A stretch of DNA of 64,000 nt, from assembly GCA_944472135.2 (NCBI GenBank), contig OX235265.1:58229112-58293111 (forward strand). Reading direction: 5' to 3'. Positions within the stretch are counted from its first letter, which is position 1; the number at the start of each line of letters is the position of its first letter. The notes beneath the pieces were generated by a model. The model ran no database searches. It was given only the letters and a program-made list of their open reading frames with translations, and had not been told where the DNA came from. A program made the position numbers and the translations under genes. The DNA comes from Trichobilharzia regenti. Taxonomy: Eukaryota > Platyhelminthes > Trematoda > Strigeidida > Schistosomatidae. This document shows positions 33,411 to 44,952 of the stretch, piece by piece.

Positions 33411-35378
33411 CTAGGTTGGAAGATCGTCGAAGAGTTCATTTGCTGACTTCCTTCTATCAGCTATATCCTCAAGTCTGAACGGCAACACGCTCATGTCATT
33501 GTATCGTAGAATATAGATGACGAACAAACATACGACGTATCTGGTCAACCAAGCGTAGACACAGAGTAATTTACACCAAAGATGATAGCATTCAAATAGT
33601 AACTTGAAACAAGAAATGCCTTTATTCGTGGAAGTTAATTTAACAATTACTCTCCCGTTTACACTTGGCTTATCCTCATTAAACTGACTAATATCTTTCG
33701 CCTTTTCAAATGCACCAATACTATCAAAATAATTGCAGAAGATACTTGAGTTGATGGGCGTCTTTTCCATTGTGGATGACAACACCAACGACGACTGAGT
33801 TACACAAGTTGATGAACTTAGCGGTGGATCAGAAGCTGTTGTTGTTCGGCTTTCAGAAATTTGTCTACCTGCAAGACCACCACCACTGCTGTCTCTTACT
33901 ATCAGCTCAGGTTTAGCACTAGCATCTGATGATAGGTGGGCTACATGCTGATCACTCACACTGACGGTCTCACAAGTATGTATGCCTTCTGCAACTGCAT
34001 CTGCATTTATTTCTACTTCACGTTGTAGTTGTACAGAATCTTTAATTAACTTAGCAGTAGTAGGCATATCCCTCATCTCATCATGAACAGCCAAAGACAA
34101 ATGTGAAGTATCATGATCATTATCACAAATATTCAATTTACCATCATCTATCTGGTCGACTTCATCATTTTCAAACTCTTTATTAACAGCAGTAGACAAT
34201 TTTGGTTCCTCCCCACAAATCCTCAAAGGTTATATATCTTCACTCTGACTAGTAATACCTTGTAAACTTGTGGAGTAAGAACTGCACTCTGAAGCAGTAA
34301 CTCTATTCTGTGACACTCTATTCAACAATGGCTTACCAGTTGCAACTACAGACTTCTTCACAGCACCGTTATCGTCACACAATTCGGAGTCAGACCTGGA
34401 GTTTACATTTAGTTTATCATCGCACTTGCTCACTGGTTCACAGTTCACTTCTGCATGCACCTCTTGCACACGTGTAAACCACAACTGTGTTTGTCATGCA
34501 TCTTGTAACTTATCTGTTGAGGATGTAATACGAAACCTGTTACACTCACTAGGTCTATATGCATTACTAGACATCATGGAGCCTTCTCGATATCCACCTC
34601 TCTGAGGATTTTTCGTCATCAATGATTGCATTTTACCCTCAGACTGCTCTATTCTATGGGTGAGATGCAATATACTGGCAAGCTTGCTCATAGATTGATT
34701 GACGCTATCTTTTACCAGTTTCAGGATATCATCAAATTTTGGCTCGATACCCTCATCCTCCATACGGGAGCTTATCTTCACCCACTTCCTTTGCAGTCGA
34801 GTAGGTAGGCGTCTCGCTATTACTTCTAGTATAAAACTCGAGTTGAGGTCACTCATGCGATTCATCGAAATCAAGGTATTCTTGTAAATTAGCAAATTAT
34901 CTAAAAACTCAGTGAGTGCCTGAGAGTCATCCTGTAATTGACCACCATTACCCTTAACAGCCTCGAATAATTTCCCTGCAATCATCGAAGGTCTTCCAAA
35001 CCTTTGACGTAGTATGCTCATAGCCTCGTAGTAGCCCTCTTTTGGCTTCATAAACTTACAACACTGTATAGCTCTTGCAGCATCTCCAGTGCAATATCTC
35101 ATCAAATACATTAACTTCATTTCATCATTTAATAAAAAACCACTCAACATGATCTCAAACTCCTATACAAATTGTAAATAATCAACCGGGTTTCCATCGA
35201 AACACCGTGGTTCAAATTTAGGGAGTTTGATGTTCCTATTATCCCTGGATGGCGAAACAGTAACATCAACCATGTCAGGCTTAACATCAGACACATCGTT
35301 GCAAGTAACAGACAAGTCACCATGACTTACTTTCCTGTTTGCATCCAAGACACTCTGTCCCTTCTTTGACCCAGGCAT
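33411..35378 (-). pseudogene. Non-autonomous BEL/Pao polyprotein in a single frame with three stops
   Basis: Gag starts at 35378 and runs in one frame to 33411. It is interrupted only by TAG (35163-35165), TGA (34494-34496) and TAA (34230-34232), about 655 codons in total. Order: gag core with LRQRFGRP and RLPTRLQRKWVKI, a tail (NPQRGGYREG, RPSECNRF), an 84-codon segment, the unidentified acidic/Ser-rich region (about 195 residues), a pre-integrase remnant (AWLTRYVVCLF, RLEDIADRR), and a terminus aligned to the end of pol. The TGA and TAA are shared with copies A and B and the TAG is specific to this copy. No enzyme domain is present. Any movement would depend on proteins from another element. 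Confidence 0.75.
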
Positions 35379-35890
35379 TGTTGAACTTGGCCCAATTCCA
35401 AAAACGTTCCAGATATTGCTTGTTCAAAGAAGATTTGGCCGGCACCAGGAAAGATGAATGGTGACTATCCAAACTGTCACCAACTGTCCAAAACCGTCAA
35501 AAACTGACGTCGTACCGTCAGAAACTGTCAGCCACGTCTCGTAAACCGTTAATGCCCAGCTCTTGCTACACTGGGCCTCACGCTGTTCCTTGAAGTTTCT
35601 CAGAAACGCTTAGTACGAACGGACGCAAAAACCAAAACACCGATTGGCGACTCAAGAATTCTTTATTGTAACACCAACATATAGCCAACTTTAAAATTAA
35701 GCTTTACAACTAAGGTCTATGAACAAATAATACAATAATAAATCACAATATTACTTCTGACGGTCGTCTCCTGACTTCTTTCTGAACAGCGACCGATGAG
35801 ACGATGACTGGTGTATTGATGCCTCCGCGAAAATTGGGGAAGTTGGTTTTGAGCAAACGACCATGACTTGATCGTTCAATCTTCAACTAT
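35379..35890 (-). repeat. Leader and LTR portion of copy C
   Basis: Inverse of 10941-11456 with the GAC(A/G)GT leader motifs at 35455-35530. It shows the uninterrupted LTR at about 35710-35725 where copy B carries the RTE insert. Confidence 0.6.
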
Positions 35891-36019
35891 ATTGCCAAGA
35901 TTCTTTTCGTAACTCTAGATCTCTATGTTGGTTCTTCTTCAGCTTTTGTGTACGTTTTCGATAATAATACCTTTCTTATAATAACCCTAGCTTATACATG
36001 GAACGGAGAGTGTTATTCT

Positions 36020-36090
36020 TTAACTGTCGACCATTTCGATATGGGCTGCTCTTACAGTTAAGCAGGCGAACGAGGCACCACGTTTTCCAA
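36020..36090 (-). pseudogene. BEL/Pao integrase core scrap
   Basis: FACLTVRAAHIEMV corresponds to GCLFTRLKMRAVHIEMV of the integrase core at about 21445-21492. Only about 20 residues remain, so it comes from a different, older BEL copy. Confidence 0.5.
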
Positions 36091-36119
36091 CCTCACTTCC
36101 TCTCTCAACTTGAAATTGT

Positions 36120-37960
36120 CTAAAACGGATGAGACCAACAGAAAGGGATAATAGCGTTTTACTATCATTATTCGCCTGCATTCCGAGTGAATTATAAATC
36201 TTCAACAACAGATCTCTGCTTTGTTGTATTTTCTGCCCTCCTCTTCAACTGAATCCACGATTGTCCACAATCTCTTTTTCTTCACACGATCTCCTCAGTT
36301 TCACTCTAGCGCGATCTATTCGTCGCCTCCCGTCTGGATTTCACTCCAGCAATGCCCTAGCTTCCGATGTCATCCGGCGGCCTCCTCAATGTACTCCCGA
36401 TCCATCTCCATTGTCTCTTATATATTTGCTGCAAAACCGGCTCTCGGCTGGTTTGTTTCCATAGTTTCTTGTTGCTTATTCTTTCCGGTCATTCGATCTT
36501 CACTATGGAGCGAAAGCAGCTGTTGATGACAGTCTGCAACCTATTGGAAATCCTTTTCGTGACATACAGTGCAAGTTTCTGACCCGTATAGAAGAGCTAA
36601 CTCCACACTGGTTTTGAAAATGCTTAGTGCAGAAGATTTCCAAAACTGGTTACAGGTTCATGGAGGCGTATCTCGTCTTTCCGTTTAGGACTTCGACATC
36701 TCCACCCGTTAGGTCTATAGTTGAAGCGATGCTTCAGAGTTAAGTGAAGAATTAACCTCTGTTAAATCTCTCCCCCGTTGATGGTGATCGGTGCTGGTTG
36801 TTGTTGCTGCTCATTAGTTACCTTCATCACTTCCGTCTCCTCTGTGTTCGCCTGGGGTCCTGCTTTCACTGCCTCTTCAACCAGTTTGTTTGCTTTTGCT
36901 TGCAAGTCTTCAAATTTGTGTGACATTAGACATATATCATCTACGAACTCCAGATCTTCTAAAGTCTTCTTATCAGTCCAGAGTATTTCTGACTTCTTGC
37001 CCACAACGGTATGACGCATAATCCGGTCCACCTCAATTAAGAATATCATCGGTGATCATAGGCAACTTTGTCTCACTCCTGCATGAACTTCAAACGCCTC
37101 TCTGAGTTTTCCGTTGTGGATCATTTGACACGTGGCACTGTCGTACAACGTGAGCAAGAGCATTATTCCACGCCACTTCTTCGGCAGGCTCGACGAGCCA
37201 GCCCTTCTTCGAATCGGCAGGCACTTTTTCTTCAAACCTAACTTCCTGCAACAACGGAGTGAAAATATCTGCCATAATCCCTGGGGCCATCTTTAGTGCT
37301 TCGGAAGGAGTGCCGTCTCTTCCTGCTGCCTTCCCGGACTTCAGTGGCTTGATCGCATTCAGGATTTCTGCCTTCGTTGAAGGACTGGCGTTTACTGGCA
37401 GGCAGTTCTGTGCTTGCTGTTGGTGGTATTTCTGGGTCAGTTTCCGGTAATGGTCGATGGAAGAGTCCCTTGAAGTGATCAGCCTAATGTTTGATTTGTT
37501 TCTCTTCATTGGTGATCAGGTTCTCTTGAGCACCTCTTATTGGTTACATCATCTGAGTTGATCTCTTCCTGGATGGACATAGACCTGATTATCTGATATA
37601 ATACCTTCATTTCTCCACTACCTGTGGCCTGTTCCGCTTTAGTTGCCAGCCAGTGTGTCCTAGAATTGTCGTTTGTCCTTTCTAGCACTATTCTTCAATG
37701 CTTTTTTCAGTGCAACGTACATTGAACTCAGCATCTCCGTCTGTTGAGAATCTTTGCAGTTGACAGTACTTCTAAGCCATATCTTCGCATCTCCGGCTAC
37801 ATGGGCAGTCTTTATTGTCTCGTACATTGCACGGACATTTCACGTACCCACTGCTAACCTTGCCTTCACCGAGAGAAGACACATCGGCCAAGTGGCTTGC
37901 GGAAGGCTTTCACTGGCCCATGTCACTTCACCTCTCTTATTCGATCGAAGAATATGATTT
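36120..37960 (-). pseudogene. RTE-type LINE (SR2-like), 5' truncated and decayed
   Basis: From right to left on the minus strand: NVRAMYETIKTAHVAGDA (about 37840, remnant of the endonuclease start), then LKSGKAAGRDGTPSEALK (about 37300-37370), then FLIEVDRIMRHT and the catalytic FVDD (about 36935-36950) within LEFVDDICLMSH, then TEVMKVTN and PITINGGEI (36762). The C-terminal WRWIGSTLRRP region is at about 36380-36420. The same C-terminal region occurs at 7590-7870. Several frame changes and a large internal deletion of endonuclease make it inactive. Confidence 0.8.
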
Positions 37961-38430
37961 TTATTTGAAGCTTTTGTATCTTTATTATATTTTCTGTGTG
38001 TTGAAGTTTCTGTAGCGGTTTGAAAGACTTAGTTGTGTAGGGATGCTAGCCCGACGGCACACCATCCCTGTTTACCCATGGCTTGGGACCGGCTAGAAAA
38101 CTAGAGAGCTAATTAACCGGGCAAGTTTGAATAATAGTGTGAGAGCCTTTAAATGGTGCTCTTGTAATGGAGTCATCATTCGTGAACATGGTGCATTGCT
38201 AATCCTCTGACACAGAACCCTTCAACTGCAAGATAACTCTTAATGAGCCAGAATTCTCTTTGAAGACCGTTCATTACAAGCACATTCTCAGCGTGGGCAT
38301 TCTTGAAATGCAAATACGATAAAGAAGTTTTCACTAGGCAATATCGTCAGGTGTTTAGCATAAAAAAGGTAGTAATATAGTAATATAGGCCAATAGTCGT
38401 GATGGGATGAGAAGCACTAGTTGTCCCAGG
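37961..38430. other. No recognisable feature
   Basis: Low-complexity AT-rich and GC-rich patches (38040-38110 is GC-rich). No ORF or repeat identity seen. Confidence 0.3.
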
Positions 38431-38720
38431 AGGCACAGCTGTTAGGAAGAGGCAAAACACATGTAATTATCAGGTCATTATCATGTTTCAGTCAAGTTGT
38501 TATCGCGTTATTAACAAATCGTTGACATGCAATTGTTCCTGCTTCTGATTGGACGCTTGCACAATTCCAACTCTCAACCGGATTGGTGGATTTCCAGTCT
38601 ACCTTACTTTCTGTATAAATACAGTCACTTTTGTCATAATAAATGATCCTGGTTTTACCGCTGATTCTCGCGTGTTCTGCTTTACCAGTTAAGTGGGCAC
38701 TGGTCAGTAGTTAAGCAGTT
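38431..38720 (+). repeat. Candidate solo LTR (Gypsy-type?)
   Basis: Starts near TGTTAGGAAG. A TATAAATA is at 38614-38621 and an AATAAA at 38638-38643, the spacing expected of an LTR promoter and poly(A) signal. A Gypsy gag relic lies 0.8 kb away. Ends and target duplication could not be fixed. Confidence 0.35.
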
Positions 38721-39549
38721 ACCTCGAGACAAAGATGCAGCACCATAATACAACACCATTAGGCTTGAAAATGTCAGCAAAAGCTTGAATTATGGCGGAT
38801 TACGAGCTTGAAGTGTGAAGGGTTGAATACCCCTGGCTGAGAGGGTTTATGAGTGGCAGTACCGAAAATGAAGTGTCATTAGATAGAATTAATCAATTTG
38901 TGTTTGTCAGCACCTACCGTTAACCTTTAGTGCTGCAATAGATCCATACTAAAAACGCCAATAGTTACATTGGCCACGATGAGAACTCAGCAAAAAACAG
39001 CCATTTGTTGTGACAGGCAGACTGATGGCAGCATGTAGTTGTAGAGACTTTGGCAGCGTATGCTCTTCTCCTTTCGTAGGATGACGAGAGCTTCTTCCTA
39101 AGGTAGCGTATTCTAGAGTTGAGATCTGTGACATTGAAAAACGATAGGAGAGTCGTTCGCCAGAGACGTTAGTTGCTATTAAATTCCAGCCCACACGCCT
39201 TTCGACTGGTTGCTGTCGAAGGCACAGGGAAAGGTACAACTTTGTACATTGGCATCGTAATGTTTATAATATCAGCAAGTGTCAGGTTTCGAGGTTCCTG
39301 ACTTCGACCGTCTGTTTCTATTACGCGAGGAGTATTCGCTCCACCAGAGAAATGCGCGATTTTGTGAAGGATTTCCAGCTGTAAGCTTTTTCCTAAGAGT
39401 ACACAGCTCCTAGTACACGTATCTGATGCCGATTGTGGATGAACCGATGGTTTAGTCGAGATCATTCTGACATGAAGTGTTAGTGGATAAGGTCGTAGAA
39501 GCGATTGTGGATGGTCTGGTGGCCTCAACGTCTCTCTCAGACGATTCTG
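38721..39549. other. Degenerate sequence next to Gypsy gag relic
   Basis: Minus-strand ORFs at 38949-39239 and 39169-39528 show no clear motif. By position they could be decayed downstream gag/protease of the element at 39550. Confidence 0.3.
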
Positions 39550-39960
39550 CTAATTCCGCCAAAGGTAATTTATGAAAGAGTGAGAGAATCTCTTGTAATG
39601 TTTGAGGTTGCTTTTGCAAAAATAGCTGTCTTCAGTTATGAAGTCAGCAGCTAGCTTTTTCATCTGACAAAGCAATTGCGAGGACTTACAGTCTTTAAGT
39701 CCAACGTCTCTGAAGAGTTCTGGCACTTTTTGTTGGTCGATAAGTGCTACCATCTTCATTGGAGCTGCATTCATAAGATCGTAAAGGTGTGAAGACAGGT
39801 TGCCAAGGATATCTGAAACGACTTCCATGGTGTTATCAAGAAGACTGACAATTACTGAGTTCGCCTTATTTTCTTGAGATGGTATGCGCCACAAACCAAA
39901 CTGGGCTTCAACATGAGGGAACCATAAAGGTGGTCGATTGACACAGAACGTAAGGAGTGT
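39550..39960 (-). pseudogene. Gypsy-type gag relic
   Basis: PPLWFPHVEAQFGLWRI, then VIVSLLDNTMEVVSDIL and KDCKSSQLLCQMKKLAAD, follow the Gypsy gag pattern (W..Q.E..F, H.V...L......V, G.RKPSQ.LR.M..L). About 110 residues survive in a 162-codon ORF. The preceding 30 residues (up to 40038) are hydrophobic and look like read-in from flanking sequence. This is the only Gypsy protein found in the window. Confidence 0.65.
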
Positions 39961-40224
39961 CAAAGTAACTGCTGGCCATGGTAAGATAAGGTACGTCATA
40001 TAAAATGATAAAAATGCCACAATTATGAGGTAGGACAAAGCCTAAAATGAATAAAACGTATTCATTAATTCAACACTCTACCTAACCTGCAAGTACTGAT
40101 GACAAAATGAAAACCGAGAAGACTTAGTTACTGAAGGAAAGTGCTCAAGTTTGCTCTATATTTGAATAAGATTAAAGGCAAAGATTATCTGATAAAAACG
40201 TCTATAGCCTATGTCAACTAACTC

Positions 40225-40489
40225 TCAGAAACTGTCAATGTCCAGCTCTTACTACGCTGCACCTCACGCTGTCCCTGGAAGACTTTCAGAAACAATTTGT
40301 AATAACCAGCGCGAAAACCAGAACACGGATTGGCGACCCCAGAATCCTTTATTCTTACGCCAATATGTAGCCAACAATAAGGTTATTGCACACAAGGTCT
40401 AAGAATAAATGTTATAACAATAAATCACGATACTACTTCTGGTAGTTTTCTATCTTCCAGTGAACAGCGAACGATTAGACGATGACTGC
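40225..40489 (-). repeat. Diverged BEL/Pao leader/LTR relic
   Basis: Aligns to 7420-7570 and 7893-7990 of copy B (CCAGCTCTTACTACGCTG, GATTGGCGACCCCAGAATCC, AATAAATCACGATACTACTTC). Clearly older than the other LTRs. Its end is interrupted by a SINE at 40490. Confidence 0.65.
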
Positions 40490-40697
40490 TTTTATATTTA
40501 TTTATTTTTTTATATTTTTGATTACAGCTTGGTTCCACACCGTATTTTTGGTACAAGTATGGAATTTTCAGCATGGATATCGGTGGCCCGAATTTCGCAT
40601 GCCGACCATAGATATCAAGGTGTGCGTCGGCGTGGGCTCGAACCCCGGATCATGTGCATGGTCGGCGAGAGTGCTAACCACTGTGCCACCGACGCAC
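40490..40697 (-). repeat. tRNA-derived SINE, type I, copy 1
   Basis: The tRNA-like head at 40622-40697 reads on the minus strand GCGTCGGTGGCACAGTGG (A box) then GGGTTCGAGCCC (B box), closed by a GCGTCGG/CCGACGC stem. The body (40520-40621) contains GGTCGGCATGCGAAATTC and the tail at 40490-40525 is A/T-rich. Same family as 41316-41483. Confidence 0.75.
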
Positions 40698-41315
40698 ATT
40701 TGAAGCACCTACATTCCACTGAGTAGCTGTCAGTTTTCAAAACTATCGTTGGTAATAAACGGAAGATGAATTCTATCTTACTTGAAAGTGGTACAACGAA
40801 GACAGTTGTTGTCCTGTGTTTCCCTCATCAAATAGAGGCCTATGCAATGAAAACCAACACCAGTGTCACTTAGATATGTTGCATATGATCAACTGCTATC
40901 TGAGATTATATATATATATATCTGATGTCTTTACTGCGGGAAGATGAATATGTAAAAAATCTCTTTGTCTATGACAAACATTCCCTACGTGAATATTTGA
41001 AAACGGAATTCACATCAACTTGGTGTATAGAAGTATATGGATAAAGTAAGAAATCACCATCAAGAGTAGCATAGATTCGTTTCGTACAAACTGACAGGAG
41101 TTCATCTGTTACAAGAGCAGTTGGGATGTTCTTTCAATTTCAACAGTAAACTAACCCCAATTCCTTCAGCTCACATTCATCAAATCACACTATCTGAAGA
41201 TGTAATCTGAATTACGAAGAGGATGAGGTTAATTACAGTCGCCTTCTGACAGTTTCTGGTAAATTGTAGGCAACATTGGATGCGATCACGCGGTAATTTA
41301 ATGGCACGAAGTGTT
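40698..41315. other. No recognisable feature
   Basis: AT-rich spacer between two SINEs, with a short TA run at 40908-40921. Confidence 0.35.
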
Positions 41316-41483
41316 TATTTTTTATTTTTGACTACAGCTTGATTCCACACTGTATTTTTGGTAAAAGTATGGGATTTTCGGCATGTGTTATCGGTAGCCC
41401 AAATTTCGCAGGCCGGCAGGGGATCGAACCTCGGACCATTTGCTTGGTCGGAGAGAGTCCTAACCACTGTGCCACCGACGCAC
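41316..41483 (-). repeat. tRNA-derived SINE, type I, copy 2
   Basis: Same head (A box GTGGCACAGTGGTTAGGAC; B box GGTTCGATCCC with one change in the stem) and same body and tail as copy 1, with several substitutions and a short deletion near 41400-41412. Confidence 0.75.
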
Positions 41484-42927
41484 ATATTCTTCATGTCACT
41501 TGTGAATCAAGGATTTCAATTGCGATTGAATTCAATAATTGTGCATTACAATCAAGCAGGCATACTACAAAAAAATATTGAACTTTTTCTGAGGTATGAG
41601 TAGAGAGGACATTGTAGTGAAATTCAAATTAACTACAAGGCGGATTTAATTATACTCACATGCACATCTTGTCCAATAAATATCTCTTCAAACAGAGTAA
41701 TGGTTAATTAGCTAATGTTGAAATTGTATCCTTTAACGGAGTTTATGTCGGGCGTTTGTCTCTCTCCTATTGATTTCAAAAACGAACTACATCACTTAGT
41801 TTAAGTAGCTTACACAGGATCAGATACACACGGGGAAACAATAGGGGGAATGAGAACTTAGAATCAACCATCCACAAACCCCATTTCAATCGTATCAGTT
41901 TATAAGTGTTTGTTATCACTCACGTACTTTGCATCGTTCAGGGAAGAGAACTGGAGAAAACTGTAGTTAATGGGTTAACCACCCCCTACAATCAAAGTGT
42001 ACTATGTTTAAATTTGTGTGGTTATCTTAATAGAATCTATAAAAGCCATAGGTTGTTGAGTGAGTGTATTGCATTTTTCTTGTCACCGTGATATGCGTCA
42101 TATTTACCTGATTTAGTGCAAAAGAGATCACCGAAAAGTAATCGTCGAGTTTATTTATGCAGACTTTCACGATTGTGATGAGAGCTGCCTGAAAACAAGC
42201 CAAAATTGTAAACAACAATTTAAGTCAGTGTTACGTCTCGAATCAGGATCATGAGAAAATGATAAGAAAGCTTAACCTTGAGGAACTCACCAAACAATCA
42301 TAGTGTACTTAACGTGTGCAAATAGGATTCGCAGATATATGGCTTAACTCCCTGAGAAACAAACACAAGAGACAAAGCAAGAAAACAACCAATCAGAAGA
42401 CGCTGCTGCTCCGCTGACAATAATGTATATATATAAATACTATTATTTGGAAATCTATAAATATCTCTTCATTTTCTCAATAAATAATCTGTTGCCTGTT
42501 TCTTGTCTCCTGTAGTTACACACTTATATTTTATTTCATTTTCGACGACTTTAATACAATAATTACTAGAATAAGTGGATATTTGAAATGCGTTGCACAT
42601 GGCCCTTAATGTAGAGTATTTGCAAATATGTACACAGTGCAAATAATGGTTCCTCCAAACACTGAATAGTGAATCTTATTGTTCGTTAATTATTTGTAAA
42701 AGGGAGTTGTTTGACGATCCGATTTTTTTCAGGGTAGATCACATCATAGGGTGATGCCGGTTAAAGATTTATCGAAAATGAGGGAAGTCTTGAAAACCAT
42801 TTATTCGAAATTAGAACTGTGAGAATCTCTTATTATTTATTAATGGAAACACACCAACTAAGGCATATTCTTGGCTGCTCTAGATATCATTTGATGATTT
42901 TCTAGTCACATGATCTTTGTTGAAATT
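41484..42927. other. Mostly unassigned; possible solo LTR at 42228-42519
   Basis: 42228-42519 starts TGTTACGTCTCG and ends GTAGTTACA. TATATAAATA lies at about 42430 and an AATAAA at about 42480, which is LTR-like, but no flanking duplication is evident. The rest shows nothing recognisable. Confidence 0.3.
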
Positions 42928-42929
42928 CC

Positions 42930-44170
42930 GGATACAGCGGTCAATAGCAATGTCCAGAAGACATCTCTTGTTAAAGTGTATCAAAAACGAAATGAAAATT
43001 ATTCCGAAATGTTGCCACACATTATCCATCACCAGTCTCTAAAATATCGACTGCAACCGGACATTTTCTAAATTAGGAATTATCCCATAACATTGACCAA
43101 GTGAAATCGGCAGTGAGGATTAGAACTATACTCCTCACTTGGTCAACCAATAAACCAACTTTAGTTTCGCGTCACATCATGATATGCGTAGAAGATATTT
43201 TAGAGGCTGAAGGTATTGAGGTTCACGGATAGGGCGAATTATGCTAACGCAGGGTCTAGTATCCACAACTTACATAGTATTCGCTCCACGTATAACAAAG
43301 GCAAAGCAAACCATAAAATTTGACCGTCCAAATTACGTGTTATATTTCGGGACTGAATCAGAGTGCGAGATGATTACTTAACAAGCTAGGGGTCGTGCAC
43401 GAACGAACGAACATTCCACGATGGCTTGCCAAATGGAGTGAATGCTTGACCAGATGCCTTCAGATAAACAAGTTGACTCAAACAGTGAGGGTCAGCATCC
43501 AATGTTCAATGATGAATGCTGTGGCCAATAATTCAGGGGAATTACCTACCGTTACAATATAAAGGCTAACACCAGGAAGACAACTGCAGAAGATATTTTC
43601 AATAAACATTCAAGATGAATGATATAGTGATAATAATAGTAAATAGCTCCATTCTTCTTCTGACATTAAGTGTGTTGGAATGAATTAGGCTGCGATGTGG
43701 GCATTATTAACTACAACGACTGACGATGATGAAGATGAAATCAACTTGACCATTTAGGCATCAGAAATACTGCTTCCGAAATCACTGAAATATGTCGGAT
43801 TATCTGAATTCTTTGTTCAATTATACACTGAGTATTCAGGACAACTAAATGTCTTCACGATATCCACATGCATGCATACAGAAATCACAATATTGTTAAA
43901 CATGCATGGATCTTTCTCAGCCCATGACCTTTTACATAGCAGTGTATGAATACAGTGAACAGTCAGTATTTATATAATTTTGTTTTCGTCATTGAATTGC
44001 ACTGGATTGATTGGACACTGACCACACACTGGTTTGTGACAATCAGAGGAAGATTCCAATGACTGAAGGGAACTAATACATTTGCTAAACTAGCTTCATT
44101 CAACTTTGTATCGAAGGGGGTCACCAGTGAAATATTCTAACTACACTATATCCATTGAATAATCAGTGAT
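42930..44170 (+). repeat. Dispersed repeat, copy 1 of an inverted pair
   Basis: Inverse match to 49040-49880, in blocks: ACCAAGTGAAATCGGCAGTG (about 43099-43118), AGCTCCATTCTTCTTCTGAC (about 43647-43666), ACATGCATGGATCTTTCTC (about 43900-43918) and the end near 44090. About 400 bases (43170-43550) are present only here. No coding content recognised. The family is unknown. Confidence 0.6.
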
Positions 44171-44705
44171 TAGTAATCAGTCTCATGTTACGTACGCAGC
44201 ACTTAAGGTTAATAATTCTCTTGAACTCAGCATAAGGAACTAAATTCGGATTTTCAACACAAATATTAAATGAGTTTTTCCGTGTGGGTCAGAAAGTTGG
44301 AGCGTCACGAAGAACATTCCCAACAGACTACAGATATTTCTGCTTACATATTTTGTCAGTGGCACACAAAAATTGTTATGAATCTATTCTTGAAATACAG
44401 TTTTGTTTAATATTTGCAGAATGAACTCCTCTGAAAAGCTTATATTATATTGTAAGTTCAAACATCGTTATCATTCCCCTATTATTATTGTTAGTGTAAT
44501 AATATAGACGACACAGAGTGCTGTTAATTAGAATGAGGCAGATAAATATTAACTCAAAGTGTACAATTATTTGAAAATGTGACATTACTTATATTTTTTT
44601 AAGTAGGTAAATACAATAGTGATTTATGTTATATAATTTTTCAGGGTCAAGTATACTTTACGCTAAATTGAGAAAATAAGTGATAACGGGTGGCTACTGT
44701 TTCAA

Positions 44706-44711
44706 TTTAAT
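44706..44711 (-). terminator. Possible poly(A) signal (ATTAAA) of the severin-like gene
   Basis: ATTAAA variant on the minus strand about 122 bases after the stop. No AATAAA is closer on that strand. Confidence 0.4.
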
Positions 44712-44832
44712 GAAAGAAATAAAACAATATTTTGTGATACAGTGTTCGATTGTAAGCGTCTTCTTCAAGCTTCAACAACAAATAATTTCGTACAACTTCA
44801 GTGAACAACAGTTTCCTTAGCTGTTCGACAGT

Positions 44833-44952
44833 TTAGTTAAAGTAAGTTGTTGTTCTGTCTCTATCCCACGCCTTTTCGAGCTCTGGTGAATTTTGGTTCG
44901 GACCAATTACAGTGACTGGAATGTATGGATGTCGTGTGTTTTTCAGGTATTC
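44833..44952 (-). CDS. Severin-like gene, exon 9 and stop
   Basis: [20 protein letters not shown] then [10 protein letters not shown] and a TAA at 44835-44833. Acceptor TTTACAG. A possible ATTAAA poly(A) signal lies about 122 bases downstream (44711-44706). Confidence 0.93.
   Translation of the reverse strand, partial: EYLKNTRHPYIPVTVIGPNQNSPELEKAWDRDRTTTYFN

Larger units (their letters stand above)
33036..35890 (-). mobile_element. Non-autonomous BEL/Pao element, copy C (best preserved)
   Basis: U3-like end 33036-33410, one polyprotein frame 33411-35378, leader 35379-35610 and LTR part 35611-35890. About 2.9 kb. It is uninterrupted where copy B has the RTE insert. A patch at 33255-33285 matches the plus-strand element's LTR instead of copies A and B. 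Confidence 0.75.
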
